A stretch of 64,000 nt of DNA from Planctomycetota bacterium (GCA_016779225.1 JADHNZ010000002.1:1-64000); one strand, 5' to 3'; positions 37,666 through 47,940 are shown, counted from the first letter of the stretch. A program made the numbers and translations. Notes: generated from the letters alone by a model not told the origin.

Positions 37666-40116
37666 ATGGTCCTCCTCGCTCCCTCCCTGCTGCTGCTCCT
37701 GCCGCTGGCCCTCGTGGTCCTGCGGCGCGGAGGGCAGTGGGACCTGCGCGGCCCCGGGGCCGTGCGGGCCGCTGCGGTCGCCGCGCTGGTGCTTGCCCTC
37801 GCGCGGCCGGTGGTGCCCGGGGACGAGGAGCGCAGCCACCAGGTGCTCGTGGTGGACCACCGCTCGGGAGCGGAGGCTGCGAGCGCGGCCACGGCGCGCC
37901 TGGAGGGGCTGGAGCGCACCGACCGGGTGGTGCTCGTCGAGATCGGCGGTCCCCTGCCGGACCAGGCCCTCGCGGGGCGCAGCGCCGAGCGCGTGCCTGC
38001 GGCCAGCCTGGCGGACGCCCTGCTTGCCGCGACGGCCGCGATCCCGGCGGGCGCGCGCGGGGCGGTCACCCTGGTCAGTGACGGAGGGGACGAGAGCCTC
38101 GCGACCCTGGCTCCCCTGCAGGACCTGATCGAGCGCGGCCTGCCCCTGCACGCCGTTGCGCTGCCCGCGGCGGACGACGCAGCGCGGCCCGTGGTCCTCG
38201 ATGCACCCGAGGGCCTCCGCGCGGGGGCGACCGGCGTGGTGCGCGTGGTGCTCTCCGGCCTCGGGGAAGAGGTGCGCGTGACCCTGTCTGGCGACGGCGA
38301 GGAGTGGGGGAGCCGCGTGCTGGCGGCCGTCGATGGGCGCACCGAGCTGCGCTTCGCCGTCGAGCCTCCCAAGGAGGGCTTCGTGGAGGCGCGCGTGCGC
38401 GTGGAGGAGTCCTCAGGTGGCCCCGCTCGCGAGCGCAGCGCCACGCTCGCCGTGCAGGCGCCCACGCGCGTGCTCGCCCTCACCGCGCGAGTGGTCGGCT
38501 CGGGTGAGCGGCTGGCGGAGCTTGCGGGGCCGGGCTTCCAGGTGGACGAGCGCGGGGCGGATGACGGTGCCGACGGCCTGCCCGAGCCGGGGGACTACGA
38601 CCTCGTGGTGGTGGATGACCGCCCGGCCTCGCTGCTCCCGGCAGCCTTCCAGGCCCGGCTGGTCTCCGCAGTTCAGGGCGGCGGCGTGGGCCTGCTCGCC
38701 AGCGGAGGCGAGGCGGCCTTTGGTCCTGGGGGCTGGCACGACACGCCCCTGGCCTCGGTCCTGCCGGTGGACGCGGTGCAGAAGGAGGAGAAGCGGGATC
38801 CCTCCGTGGCCCTCGTGATCATCATCGACACCTCCGGCTCGATGGGCGGCAACCGCGTCCAGCTGGCCAAGGAGGTGTCGCGCCTCGCGCTCAAGCGCCT
38901 GCTGCCCCACGACAAGGCGGGCATCGTGGAGTTCTACGGCGCCAAGCGCTGGGCGGCGCCGCTGCAGCCGGCCTCCAACCACATCGAGCTCGAGCGTGCG
39001 CTCAACCGCATGCAGGCCGGCGGCGGCACCGTGATCCTGCCGGCCATCGAGGAGGCCTGGTACGGGCTCAAGAATGTGAATGTGCGCTACAAGCATGTGC
39101 TCGTGCTCACCGACGGTGGCGTCGAGTCCGGGGCCTTCGAGCCCCTGCTGCGCGCCATGGCGGACGACGGCATCACGGTGTCCACCGTGCTGATTGGCGG
39201 CGACGCCCACTCGGAGTTCCTCGTCAACCTGGCCAACTGGGGCAAGGGGCGCTTCTACGGCGTGCCGAACCGCTTCAACCTGCCGGAGATCCTGCTCAAG
39301 CAGCCCGCGAGCGCGAAGCTGCCCGCGTGGCGGCCCGTGCCGACCGCGCTGGAGGCCGGCGGCGGCCCGACCTGGTGGGGCGAGGTCGATCCCTCCAGCG
39401 TGCCCTCGCTCGCCGGCCATGTGGAGACTCGCCTGCGCCCCGGCGCCGAGGAGGTGCTCTCCACGGCCGGAGGCACGCGCCCGGTGCTCGCGTCCTGGCG
39501 CCACGGCCTGGGGCGCGTGACGGCCTTCACCAGCGAGCTCACCGGACCCGGCGCCGGGGACTGGGCGGACTGGGACGAGCGCGGCGCGTTCCTCGCGCGG
39601 GTGCTGCGGCGCACGGCGAAGGACCTCGGGGGCGCGTTCCGCTTCACGGCCCGGCGTGAGGGAGCACGGCTGGTGGTCGAGGCTGCTCGCCGTGAGGAGG
39701 GCACCGTCCAGCCTCGGGTGCTCCTGGGCGACGAGGAGCTGCGCCTGAGTGAGCGCGCTCCCGGCTGGTTCGTGGCCGAGCGCTGGCTGCGCGGAGACGA
39801 GGTGGAGCGCGACGCGCGGCTCGTGGCGGGCACCGGGCCCGAGCTGCGGGACCTGGTCTTGCTCGTGGGGAGCGCCCTGCGGCCCCGCGCCGTTGCGGAT
39901 CCTGCGCGTGCGCTCGATCCCGCCGCCGCGGCTCGCTGGGTGGGGGGCGTGCAGCTCCGCGCAGAGGCCACGCCGACGCCCGCGGGCGGACCCGAGCGGG
40001 CTCCGGGGACGGACGACCTGCGGCCCCTGCTCGCCCTCCTCGCCCTCGCCCTGCACCTGACCTCCGTCTATCTCCGCCGTCGTCCGCTCGAAGCCCCTGC
40101 CGGAGCCGCCGCGTGA
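37666..40116 (+). CDS. Membrane VWA protein with glutamine-amidotransferase-like domain
   Basis: 816 aa. Two N-terminal membrane segments (residues ~2-18 and ~30-46) and one near the C-terminus (~785-800). The extracytoplasmic part contains a degenerate VWA-like region (~55-165), a class I glutamine-amidotransferase-like domain (~260-365, marked by DYDLVVVDDRPASLLP and GLLASGGEAAFGPGGWHDTPL) and a complete VWA domain (~385-560). The second VWA has an intact MIDAS: VIIIDTSGSMGGNR, GGTVILPAIEEA and VLTDGG. This layout is known in planctomycete and myxobacterial Bat-like operons. The intact MIDAS suggests metal-dependent protein binding, possibly remodelled by MoxR. It ends in a GTGA overlap with the giant TPR gene. 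Confidence 0.85.
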   Translation: MVLLAPSLLLLLPLALVVLRRGGQWDLRGPGAVRAAAVAALVLALARPVVPGDEERSHQVLVVDHRSGAEAASAATARLEGLERTDRVVLVEIGGPLPDQALAGRSAERVPAASLADALLAATAAIPAGARGAVTLVSDGGDESLATLAPLQDLIERGLPLHAVALPAADDAARPVVLDAPEGLRAGATGVVRVVLSGLGEEVRVTLSGDGEEWGSRVLAAVDGRTELRFAVEPPKEGFVEARVRVEESSGGPARERSATLAVQAPTRVLALTARVVGSGERLAELAGPGFQVDERGADDGADGLPEPGDYDLVVVDDRPASLLPAAFQARLVSAVQGGGVGLLASGGEAAFGPGGWHDTPLASVLPVDAVQKEEKRDPSVALVIIIDTSGSMGGNRVQLAKEVSRLALKRLLPHDKAGIVEFYGAKRWAAPLQPASNHIELERALNRMQAGGGTVILPAIEEAWYGLKNVNVRYKHVLVLTDGGVESGAFEPLLRAMADDGITVSTVLIGGDAHSEFLVNLANWGKGRFYGVPNRFNLPEILLKQPASAKLPAWRPVPTALEAGGGPTWWGEVDPSSVPSLAGHVETRLRPGAEEVLSTAGGTRPVLASWRHGLGRVTAFTSELTGPGAGDWADWDERGAFLARVLRRTAKDLGGAFRFTARREGARLVVEAARREEGTVQPRVLLGDEELRLSERAPGWFVAERWLRGDEVERDARLVAGTGPELRDLVLLVGSALRPRAVADPARALDPAAAARWVGGVQLRAEATPTPAGGPERAPGTDDLRPLLALLALALHLTSVYLRRRPLEAPAGAAA

Positions 40117-43100
40117 TCCTCCCCGTCCTCCTCCTCGCCGTGGTCGCCCCCTGGACGACCTCTCCGGTGGCCCAGGCTCCCGAGGACCTCGAGGCCGCCC
40201 TGCGCGCGCCCGGCAGCGAGACGGCTGCCGCGCTCTACCGCGCCTGCGTGGCGGAGCACGGCGCGCTTGCACCCCTTGAGGAGCGGCTCCTCGCCCTTGG
40301 GGAGGACGCGTCCCTGCCCCCGGACCGGCGGGCCGCCGCGTGGACCCTCCTGGGGCACGCTCGCTGGCGCCTCGGTGCGCTCAGGGGCGCGCGCGAGGCG
40401 CTCGAGCGCGCGGTCGAGGTGGACCCTGCCCTTCGCGCGGGGCGCGTGGGCCTCGCCCGCCTGCTCGACGCGGTCGGGGACCTGGAGCCTGCGCGCGAGG
40501 CCTATGCCCTTGCCCTGGAGGGGCTCGACGACCCGGCACTCGAGCTCGAGCTGCGCATCGCGCAGGCCCTGCTCGCCATGGACGCGGGCGAGGAGGAGGA
40601 CCGCGACGCGCTGCGGACCTTCGCCACGGACCTGGCGGCCGAGGACCGCAACCGCGCGGCGGTGGTGCTGTCGCTGCTCGACCGCCCGGCGGACGCGCTG
40701 GTCCTCTTCGAGGTGCGCGAGGATCCCAAGCTGCGGGCTCGGGACCTGCTGCGCGTCGCGGGCTGGCACCTGCGAGCAGGGGACCCGGCGGCCGCGGCCG
40801 AGGCGGCCTGGCAGTCCTCGCTGTGCGCGACCCTGGGCCGAGAGCGGCGCCAGGCCCTGGCCCTCTGCATGGAGGGGCACATCGCCGCCGAGTCTCTCGA
40901 CGCGATGCTGGAGCGGTTCGTTGGCCTGGCCGAGCCCTCCGCGGAGCATCAGGAGGCCTGGAACGAGGTGCTGCGCCAGACCGCCCGCTACGACGAGGCC
41001 ATCGCCCGCTTCGAGGGGGCGGCTGGGGACAGCATCCAGCCGGAGGCGCGGCTCGAGCTGCTCGAGATGTACCGCGAAGCGGGGCGGCGGGAGGCCATGC
41101 TCGCGGCCTATGGCGACCTGATTGCCGCGGAGCCTGCGCGCGTGCTGTGGCGCAGCGGTCTCACGCGGGTCCTGCTCGAGGAGGGGGACCGAGATGGCGC
41201 CCTTGGGGCCTGGGCGGGCTTCGAGGAGGCTGCCTCTCCCGCGGAGCTGCTGGAGGGCGCGCGCGCCCTGGCACGGGTGGGGCTGCGCGAGCGCGCCCAG
41301 GCCTGGGGTCGGGCGTGCGAGGCGAGCGAGGAGACGCAGGTCCCGGCGCAGCTGTTCCTGTTCGCCATGGAGCGCGACGCGGGGCGCGTCCCCGAGGCGC
41401 TCGAGGTGCTGCGGCGCATGGAGGCCGAGACGGATCCGGGCTCGCCGGCCCGGCTCGAGCTCTCCGAGGCCTTCGAGCAGGTCGGCGCCCTCGAGGACGC
41501 CGTGCGCGTGCTCGAGTCGGTCAAGCGCACGCGGCCGGATGGGGAGGCAGGCGAGGACCTCGAGATGCGCCTCGCGTGGCTCTACAGCGAGATCGGCCGG
41601 GAGGAGGAGGCACAGGTCGCCTGGCGTGACCTGTGGCGCCGGGTGCAGGCCCTTCCGCGCCGGCGCTATGTGGAGGACCGGCTCATGACGGTGTCCTCGC
41701 GGCTGGGGACGCTGGCGGACCTGGCGATCGAGCTGGAGGAGGCCGTCCTCGCCGGGGAGGCGGACGAGAAGCAGAGCGCGCTGCTGGTGCGCCTCTACAC
41801 CAAGGTGGGGGACTCGGTCTCCGCCACCGAGATCGTCGATGAGTTCTTCCGCCATGCGGGTCGCGGCGAGCGCGAGTCCCTCGAGGAGAAGGCGCGGATC
41901 TACCTCGCGACCAACGACTACTTCGCCTACGAGGAGTCTGTCCAGCGCCTCATCGAGCTCGATCCCGAGGGTGAGGCGGAGTACCTGCGCCAGCTCGCCA
42001 TGAGCATGATGGAGCGCGGCAAGCCCGAGCAGGCGCGCGCCGTGCTCTCGCGCCTAGGTGAGCTCGAGGCCGACACGGTCGCTGCCGAGTTTGAGGCGGG
42101 CGTGCTGGCCCTGGCGGGCATGCGCGACGAGGCCCTCGAGGTGTACCGTCGCGGCGTCGCAGCCCATCCTGGCCGGATCGACACCTACCTGCTGATGGGC
42201 GACCTGCTCAAGCAGACGGGCCAGCAGGGGCTGGCCCTGGGGATGTTCCAGTGCCTTGCGGCCCACGCGGATCGTGACGACCTCTTCACCGTCGCGATTG
42301 ACGGGATCCTGAACCAGTTCGCCGACGGCGGCACGCGGCCCGAGACGATTGCCTGGGCTCGCCGCACGACCCTCGCACGGCTGGCCCTGCGGCACGACAA
42401 GACCTACCTGTACCAGCTGCTCGCGGACCTCTACGAGGAGGAGCAGGACCGCCGCGGAATGATCCGCGTGCACGAGACCTCCCTGCCGATCACTGGCCCG
42501 CGCGTGGCGTCCGTGCTGCGTGAGCTCATGGACCTGTCACGCGGCGAGGGAGACAGCTTCCGCGGCAGCGGCTGGCAGGGAGACCCGCAGCTCTTCCTGA
42601 CCTTCGGCAGGAGGCTCGTGGCGAGCGGCGAGCTGGTGCCGCCGCAGGTCTACCTGGATCTCGGCGAGGCCTTCCTCGACGCGGGGGACGCGGACGCGGC
42701 GCGGCGCACCTTCGCGCTCACGCGCGACATGCCCGATCACGAGCGCTTCCAGCGGGACGCGGCGCGGCTGTTCGAGGCTGCGCAGGAGACGCGGCTTGCG
42801 CTGGATGCGTACCGCGCCCTGCTGGCCACGGCGCCCACGGACGAGGGGCTGCTGGTCAAGGTGGGGGAGCTCCAGGAGGCCCTTGGTGCCGACGCCGAGG
42901 CCGCCGACCTGTACGGCCGCGCCCTCGAGCTGCTCCTCTCACGGCGCCCGCTGTCGATCACGCGGCGCGCCGACGAGGACGAGGCCGACAACCCGTTCCT
43001 GTGGTGGGGCGCCCGCAACACCGACGACTGGGATCGCTGGAGCGCTCGCACGCTGGAGGGCCTGCTCGCCTCGTGCTCGGCCGCGGAGCTCGAGGAGCGC

Positions 43101-46100
43101 GCCGCGGGGCACGCGCGGTTGCTGGCGGCCGAGCTCGAGCAGGTCCTGGCCGAGCGAGCCGCGCGGCCTGTCGTGGAAGGGGAGGCGCCTGCGCCGGACC
43201 GGCTCCAGGAGCACCCGCGCCTCGTGCGCCGCGGCGAGGTCGTGCGCCGCCTCGCCTTCGCCAGCCAGCGCGTCGAGCGCGCCCTGGAGGTCGATCAGCG
43301 CCTCGCGACTGCGTTCGCGGAGGACGACGACTCCGTCGAGGAGGTCCTGCGCGCCTGGATGGCGGCTGGCTACCGGGCTGCCGCCGACGGGCTGCTGCGG
43401 GACCTTGCCCTGACCGACCCCGTGCGCCTGGCGCGCCTGGGCTCTGCCGTCGGCCGCGGGGGCTTCGTCGCCGGCCAGGGCCTTGGCATCGAGGAGGCCC
43501 TGCGCTCGATCCTGCCCCTGGTGTCCGCTGGCGACGCCGACGGGGTCCGCGAGCTCCTCCTGCGCGTCGAGTACGGCACCGGAGCCGCCGAGGACCTGCC
43601 GCGCCTGGGGACGCTGTTCGGCGCGGCGCGCTGGCTGGGCGATCAGGACGCGGCGCTGCGGGTGGGGCGCCAGTGGCTGCGCCTCGCCATGGATGAGGGC
43701 CGCGGGAGCTACGAGGCCGAGGCCGCTCTTGACGCGATCACCGAGGGCCTCGACGGAGAGCGTGCGCGTGCCTTGAACCAGTACCTGGTGGGGCGGGTCC
43801 TCGAGGACCCCGCCACGCGCGCCGACTACGCCACCGTGATCGCGGGCATCCAGCGACGCACGGGGGAGCGGTTCGTGGAGGAGGAGCAGGCGCTCGAGCT
43901 GCTGGAGCGCTCCGGCCGCTTCTACGCGCTGCCAACCATCCTCGAGCTCCTGCCACTCGAGGCGCGGGCCGCGGCGCTGCGCAGCACCTGGCCGCGGGTG
44001 CCCGCCAACATGCGCGCGAACACCCTCCTCCAGTGCCTGCAGGAGAGCCAGGACGAGCTGCCGCAGGAGTTCGTGGCGGCGCTCGTGGACCTCGCCCCGG
44101 ACGCGTACCGCGAGGCCCCCGAGTACATCCAGTGGTTGCTCGGGAACCTGTCCGACCTGAGCGTCAACCTCGGAGCCGGCGTCGCCCTGCTCGACGCGTG
44201 GCTGGAGCTGCATCCCGGTCAGCCGCTGCCGCGGGGCGCGCGAGCCGTGCTGCTCGATCGCTTGGGCCGTACGGGGGAGGCGCTGGCCGTGGTCTTCGAG
44301 CTGCTGCCCTCGCTGCCCTCCCGGCCGGACGGGGGCAACTGGGAGGAGATGCGCGTGCGCACCACCCTGCTCGAGCGCTTCGCGCCCCGTCATGCGGATG
44401 CCCTCACGCCCGTCCTCGAACAGCTGGCTCCCCGCGCGGCCTTCGACCTCGAGCTGGAGCTGATCGCCGGCCGGGCCGGAGTTCGGACCTGGGAGGACCA
44501 TCCGGCGCTGCGCGAGGCCTGGGCGTCCGTTCCCGAGCGCTTTCCTGACGACGAGGTGCTGCTCGAGGAGAGCCTCGGCCGGAGCCGCACCGTGCGCGGC
44601 TTCGTGGCCGCGACTCGCCGGCTCCTGGAGCTGCGCTCCGATCCCGGCGAGCGCGAGGCCCTGCTGCGGCGCCTCGAGTCGCGGCTGCGGGTTGCGGGCT
44701 TCGAGGCCGAGGCGCTCGAGGCGCGGCTGGAGCGCATGGGCGCGGAGGGGGGAGCGGCCTCACCCGCTGCGGATGGCGCCATGGGTGCCCTGCTCGCACC
44801 GACCTCGGTGGCAGCCGTCGTCGTGGGCGGTGCTTCCGGCGCCTCTTCAGGCGGTGCCGTGATCGTGGCGGGCGTTGCGGCGCCGGCCATGCCGGCCATG
44901 TCCGTCATGCCGGCGATTGCCCTGACCCCGGCCTCGGGGGCCGCCGTCTCCCTCTCCGTCGCAGGGTCCTCGCTCGAGCTGGACGAGCTGGAGCTGTCCT
45001 CGGATCCCGGGGCCGTGGCGGATGCCGTGCGGGCCGGGGATGTGTCCGGGGCCGCGCGGGTCCTGCGCCGTCACTGGCGCGAGTTCCAGGTCGGCATCGA
45101 GCCGGACTCTCCCTACCCGATCTTTGGCTGGGGCTCTTCCCCGCTCGGTCGGTTCCGCTGGATGGGCGAGGTGCCCTCGCTGGCGGCTTCGGGCTCCGAG
45201 GGGGAGCCGGTGGAGGGCCCCACGGAGGAGTCCTCTCCGGGCGCGTCGGAGGGCGCCCCCCCGCGTACCGACGCGCCGGAGGAGGGCCTCGCTGAGAGTG
45301 TTGAGGCCGCCCCGCCGTCCGACGACGATGCGCCGGCCACGCCCGTGCCCGCCGGCGGCCTCTCCACCTGGCAGGACAGCGTGGAGCGCGTCGCTCAGGA
45401 GCGCCCGGAGGCGCTCGAGATCCTGGCCCGGTATCCCGAGCTGCGCAGCGAGCTCGAGCGCAGCCTGCAGGTGCGCGAGACGCGCGCCCTGGATGCCGAG
45501 CAGCCCGTGATCGAGGCCCTGGCGCAGGCGGACGCGGCGGCGCGCGGCGTCGAGCGCGCGACGCAGGAGCGCATCGCGGCCCTCGAGGGCGGCACCCTGG
45601 GCAAGCGGGGGCAGATGGAGCTGCTCGCGCTCCTCGACGAGACCCCTGATGCGGGGGGCGCTGAGCAGGTGGTGCGTTCGCTGGTGGGGGCGGTGAGTCC
45701 CCTCGATGCGGAGCAGGCACGCCGGCTGGCGCGGGTGCTTGCGCGCGCCGGAGCCCAGGACGAGGCCATCCGGCTCTACCGCTGGTGCGCGACCACTGCC
45801 GGCGGGGGTGCGGCGCGGATGTCGTTCAGCCCCTTCGGGGATCAGGGGACCACGGTGACCGTTGCCGAGCTCGTGCAGGAGGCGAAGGAGGTCATTGATC
45901 CCGACCGGCGCCTGGGGCTCGTGGAGTCGATCCTCAGCCTGTCGGTCGCCCCCCGCTATCCGTGGGCTCGCGAGCAGGCGGAGCTCGAGCAGCTGCGCGT
46001 GTGGGAGGAGCTCGTGGGGCCGGCCGAGGCCTTCGCGCGAGCGCGCGCCGTCTGCGAGGCCAGCATCGACCTGAGCACCGGCCTGCGCCGCCGCGTGGCC

Positions 46101-46913
46101 CTGCGCGCCGCTGCGCTCTTCGCCCACGGGGGCGAGGTCGCGGGCGCTGTCCGCGCGCTCGAGGTGGCCCTTGCCAGCCTGCCGGAGGGCGCAGTGGCCC
46201 AGCCCGAGGAGCTCTGGTACCGCGTCGACCCCAGCGAGCAGGGGCGCCTCGGCGTCGAGGACCTGCGTCGCCTGCTGGCTCCCGAGCTCTGCGAGGGAGA
46301 GGCCGGCGGGCGCCTGCTCACCGCCCTGGAGGATGCTCTCAGGGCCTGGCTCGCTGCCGGCCGCGTGCGCCCCGAGAACGCGGTCCAGGCCCTCTGCGTC
46401 TGCGGCCTGCGGCGTCTCGAGCGCGGCGAGGTTGAGCGTGCGCGGGCCCTGGGCCTTGAGCTTGCCGCGCGCGAGGGAGTGCTCGACGACTTTGCCCTGT
46501 GGGTCGCGGACCTCTGCGCACGCGCGGGCGCCGCTGAGGCCCGCGACCGCATCGAGGAGGGCCTCCTTGAAGACGGACGCCTCGGCTTCCAGCGCGAGCT
46601 CCCGGCCCTGCAGCGCCTCGCTGCGCGCGAGGGCGCCGCGCCCGCCGTGCAGGCTGCGGAGGCCCTGGCCGGGGAGACGCGCCCCAAGGGCCTGCTCGCC
46701 TGGATCGTCGAGCAGCATCGGGCGCTCGGGGACGCACCCGCGGCAGAGCGCTGGGAGGTCCAGCGCGCGGCGGACGAGGCGGCCGGCGCGCGGCTCGCAG
46801 AGCTGGACGCCGCCGAGGCCAAGGCGGCCGAGGAGGGGCAGGCCAGGGGCCCGGCTCCTGCCATGACCGTGGTGCCGGGGACCCTGATGCGGGCGATCCG
46901 GATCGGCCCCTGA
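40113..46913 (+). CDS. Giant secreted TPR protein (2266 aa) closing the MoxR/Bat operon
   Basis: 2266 aa from GTG 40113 with a signal peptide (VILPVLLLAVVAPWTTSPVAQA). Most of the length is TPR-like helical hairpins (repeated W-x-L-x-x-x-x-x-x-x-G-x-x-x-x-A patterns, clearest at residues ~20-330, 400-800 and 850-1000). Around residues 1555-1625 there is a Gly/Ala/Val/Met-rich hydrophobic island, followed by a 90-residue Glu/Pro/Ser linker, and then further helical repeats to the end. Bat operons often include a TPR protein (BatE-like), but this one is several times larger. It probably forms an extended periplasmic scaffold. There is no catalytic motif. The frame is uninterrupted with uniform GC3, so the length is real. 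Confidence 0.75.
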   Translation: MILPVLLLAVVAPWTTSPVAQAPEDLEAALRAPGSETAAALYRACVAEHGALAPLEERLLALGEDASLPPDRRAAAWTLLGHARWRLGALRGAREALERAVEVDPALRAGRVGLARLLDAVGDLEPAREAYALALEGLDDPALELELRIAQALLAMDAGEEEDRDALRTFATDLAAEDRNRAAVVLSLLDRPADALVLFEVREDPKLRARDLLRVAGWHLRAGDPAAAAEAAWQSSLCATLGRERRQALALCMEGHIAAESLDAMLERFVGLAEPSAEHQEAWNEVLRQTARYDEAIARFEGAAGDSIQPEARLELLEMYREAGRREAMLAAYGDLIAAEPARVLWRSGLTRVLLEEGDRDGALGAWAGFEEAASPAELLEGARALARVGLRERAQAWGRACEASEETQVPAQLFLFAMERDAGRVPEALEVLRRMEAETDPGSPARLELSEAFEQVGALEDAVRVLESVKRTRPDGEAGEDLEMRLAWLYSEIGREEEAQVAWRDLWRRVQALPRRRYVEDRLMTVSSRLGTLADLAIELEEAVLAGEADEKQSALLVRLYTKVGDSVSATEIVDEFFRHAGRGERESLEEKARIYLATNDYFAYEESVQRLIELDPEGEAEYLRQLAMSMMERGKPEQARAVLSRLGELEADTVAAEFEAGVLALAGMRDEALEVYRRGVAAHPGRIDTYLLMGDLLKQTGQQGLALGMFQCLAAHADRDDLFTVAIDGILNQFADGGTRPETIAWARRTTLARLALRHDKTYLYQLLADLYEEEQDRRGMIRVHETSLPITGPRVASVLRELMDLSRGEGDSFRGSGWQGDPQLFLTFGRRLVASGELVPPQVYLDLGEAFLDAGDADAARRTFALTRDMPDHERFQRDAARLFEAAQETRLALDAYRALLATAPTDEGLLVKVGELQEALGADAEAADLYGRALELLLSRRPLSITRRADEDEADNPFLWWGARNTDDWDRWSARTLEGLLASCSAAELEERAAGHARLLAAELEQVLAERAARPVVEGEAPAPDRLQEHPRLVRRGEVVRRLAFASQRVERALEVDQRLATAFAEDDDSVEEVLRAWMAAGYRAAADGLLRDLALTDPVRLARLGSAVGRGGFVAGQGLGIEEALRSILPLVSAGDADGVRELLLRVEYGTGAAEDLPRLGTLFGAARWLGDQDAALRVGRQWLRLAMDEGRGSYEAEAALDAITEGLDGERARALNQYLVGRVLEDPATRADYATVIAGIQRRTGERFVEEEQALELLERSGRFYALPTILELLPLEARAAALRSTWPRVPANMRANTLLQCLQESQDELPQEFVAALVDLAPDAYREAPEYIQWLLGNLSDLSVNLGAGVALLDAWLELHPGQPLPRGARAVLLDRLGRTGEALAVVFELLPSLPSRPDGGNWEEMRVRTTLLERFAPRHADALTPVLEQLAPRAAFDLELELIAGRAGVRTWEDHPALREAWASVPERFPDDEVLLEESLGRSRTVRGFVAATRRLLELRSDPGEREALLRRLESRLRVAGFEAEALEARLERMGAEGGAASPAADGAMGALLAPTSVAAVVVGGASGASSGGAVIVAGVAAPAMPAMSVMPAIALTPASGAAVSLSVAGSSLELDELELSSDPGAVADAVRAGDVSGAARVLRRHWREFQVGIEPDSPYPIFGWGSSPLGRFRWMGEVPSLAASGSEGEPVEGPTEESSPGASEGAPPRTDAPEEGLAESVEAAPPSDDDAPATPVPAGGLSTWQDSVERVAQERPEALEILARYPELRSELERSLQVRETRALDAEQPVIEALAQADAAARGVERATQERIAALEGGTLGKRGQMELLALLDETPDAGGAEQVVRSLVGAVSPLDAEQARRLARVLARAGAQDEAIRLYRWCATTAGGGAARMSFSPFGDQGTTVTVAELVQEAKEVIDPDRRLGLVESILSLSVAPRYPWAREQAELEQLRVWEELVGPAEAFARARAVCEASIDLSTGLRRRVALRAAALFAHGGEVAGAVRALEVALASLPEGAVAQPEELWYRVDPSEQGRLGVEDLRRLLAPELCEGEAGGRLLTALEDALRAWLAAGRVRPENAVQALCVCGLRRLERGEVERARALGLELAAREGVLDDFALWVADLCARAGAAEARDRIEEGLLEDGRLGFQRELPALQRLAAREGAAPAVQAAEALAGETRPKGLLAWIVEQHRALGDAPAAERWEVQRAADEAAGARLAELDAAEAKAAEEGQARGPAPAMTVVPGTLMRAIRIGP

Positions 46914-46925
46914 GGCCCGGGCGCG

Positions 46926-46964
46926 CGGCGGAGCAGAGCCCTGCGCCTCAGCGGGGCTCCGCCG
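46926..46964. terminator. Hairpin between convergent TPR and ChaN genes
   Basis: Perfect 9-bp stem CGGCGGAGC (46926-46934) / GCTCCGCCG (46956-46964) with a 21-base loop, filling the 52-base gap between the two stop codons. No U-tract. Confidence 0.4.
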
Positions 46965-46965
46965 G

Positions 46966-47829
46966 TCAGCGCGCCGTGATCCAGAGGAAGTCGCCGCGGT
47001 CGGAGTCGCCGGCCGCATCGTAGTCGCCGTTCTCGCGCTTGCGCCCGCTGATCACGGCGAGGTCGAGGTCAGGGCGGCGGCGCGCGACGCGCTCGACCGT
47101 GCCCAGACCGAAGTCGCTGTGGAACCGGCCGCACCAGTGCACCACGAGCGGCCGCTCCGGAGCGACGGCGCTCAGGTGGTCGGTGATGGCCTCGGCCATG
47201 GCCTCGTCCTTGAAGCACTGGGCCTCGAAGAAGCGTCGCATGCGGGCGGTGGGCATGGCCTGTCCATGGCCTGCCATTTGGGACATGACCTCCATGAACA
47301 GCTCCTCGTAGCGCCCGCCCATGGGGATCACCTGGCGCGGTCCCCAGGGGTCGCCCTGCCCGGCGGCGGTGCCCTCCTTGGAGACGAGGGAGGCCAGGGC
47401 CCGCTGCGCGTTGCCGGCGAGGACCGGGATGCCCTCGGCCTTGGCGAACTCGATGGCGGCGCGGTAGTGCTCGGGGTAGTTGGGCCAGGGGCGCGAGCGG
47501 GCGAGGAACTCCTCCTCGGTCAGCGCGCCCTCCAGGTACAGGTTGAGGGGGCCCTGGGCGTCGCGCTCGAACATCTCCATGCTCAGGACCACGGCGCCGC
47601 CGCGGGCCGCGTGCAGGGCCTCGAAGACCTCTTGCTGGAGGGCGTGCACGCCATCGGAGTCGTGCTCCTCGCCCAGGAACACCACATCCGCCTCCGCCAG
47701 CTCGGCGACCATGGCCTCGAGGGTCACGGCCGAGCCGTCGCTGCGGAGGAGCTCGGTCCCACGGGAGCTCGGCAGGGTGGCGCAGGCGCCGAGGACGAGG
47801 GGCAGAATGGGCAGGAGGAGGGATCGCAT
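46966..47829 (-). CDS. ChaN-like lipoprotein (DUF399, haem-binding family)
   Basis: 287 aa. Lipoprotein signal ending LVLGAC (Cys16). The ChaN domain follows: ADVVFLGEEHDSDGVHALQQ, VVLSMEMFERDAQGPLNLYLEG, WPNYPEHYRAAIEFAK and IPVLAGNAQ, as in Campylobacter ChaN, which binds two haems and is linked to iron uptake. Asp/Glu/His residues in GEEHDS resemble a TraB/PrgY-type active site, so hydrolase activity is also conceivable. A single gene with a promoter-like TAGAAT 6 bases before ATG. Confidence 0.82.
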   Translation of the reverse strand: MRSLLLPILPLVLGACATLPSSRGTELLRSDGSAVTLEAMVAELAEADVVFLGEEHDSDGVHALQQEVFEALHAARGGAVVLSMEMFERDAQGPLNLYLEGALTEEEFLARSRPWPNYPEHYRAAIEFAKAEGIPVLAGNAQRALASLVSKEGTAAGQGDPWGPRQVIPMGGRYEELFMEVMSQMAGHGQAMPTARMRRFFEAQCFKDEAMAEAITDHLSAVAPERPLVVHWCGRFHSDFGLGTVERVARRRPDLDLAVISGRKRENGDYDAAGDSDRGDFLWITAR

Positions 47830-47835
47830 GGGCGG

Positions 47836-47841
47836 ATTCTA
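47836..47841 (-). promoter_or_regulatory. -10 box TAGAAT, likely leaderless start of the ChaN-like gene
   Basis: TAGAAT on the minus strand, exactly 6 bases before ATG 47829. Five of six bases match the -10 consensus. Confidence 0.45.
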
Positions 47842-47925
47842 GGCCACGGGCTCAGCCGGTGAAGTCCGGCTCTCCCGGGGTCACGCTCTCCGGGGAGTGG
47901 CAGGCCGATGGCGCGTCCGACGCGC

Positions 47926-47931
47926 TACCCT
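47926..47931 (+). promoter_or_regulatory. -10-like box TACCCT before the HExxH protein gene
   Basis: TACCCT matches TANNNT and lies 9 bases before ATG 47941. If used, it excludes the upstream in-frame ATG 47908 as start. Confidence 0.3.
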
Positions 47932-47940
47932 CTGAGGGCG

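Noticed and set aside
44847-47018. 723-codon minus-strand open frame under the giant TPR gene
   Set aside because: Shadow of the TPR gene; composition is Arg/Gly/Pro-rich with no motif.
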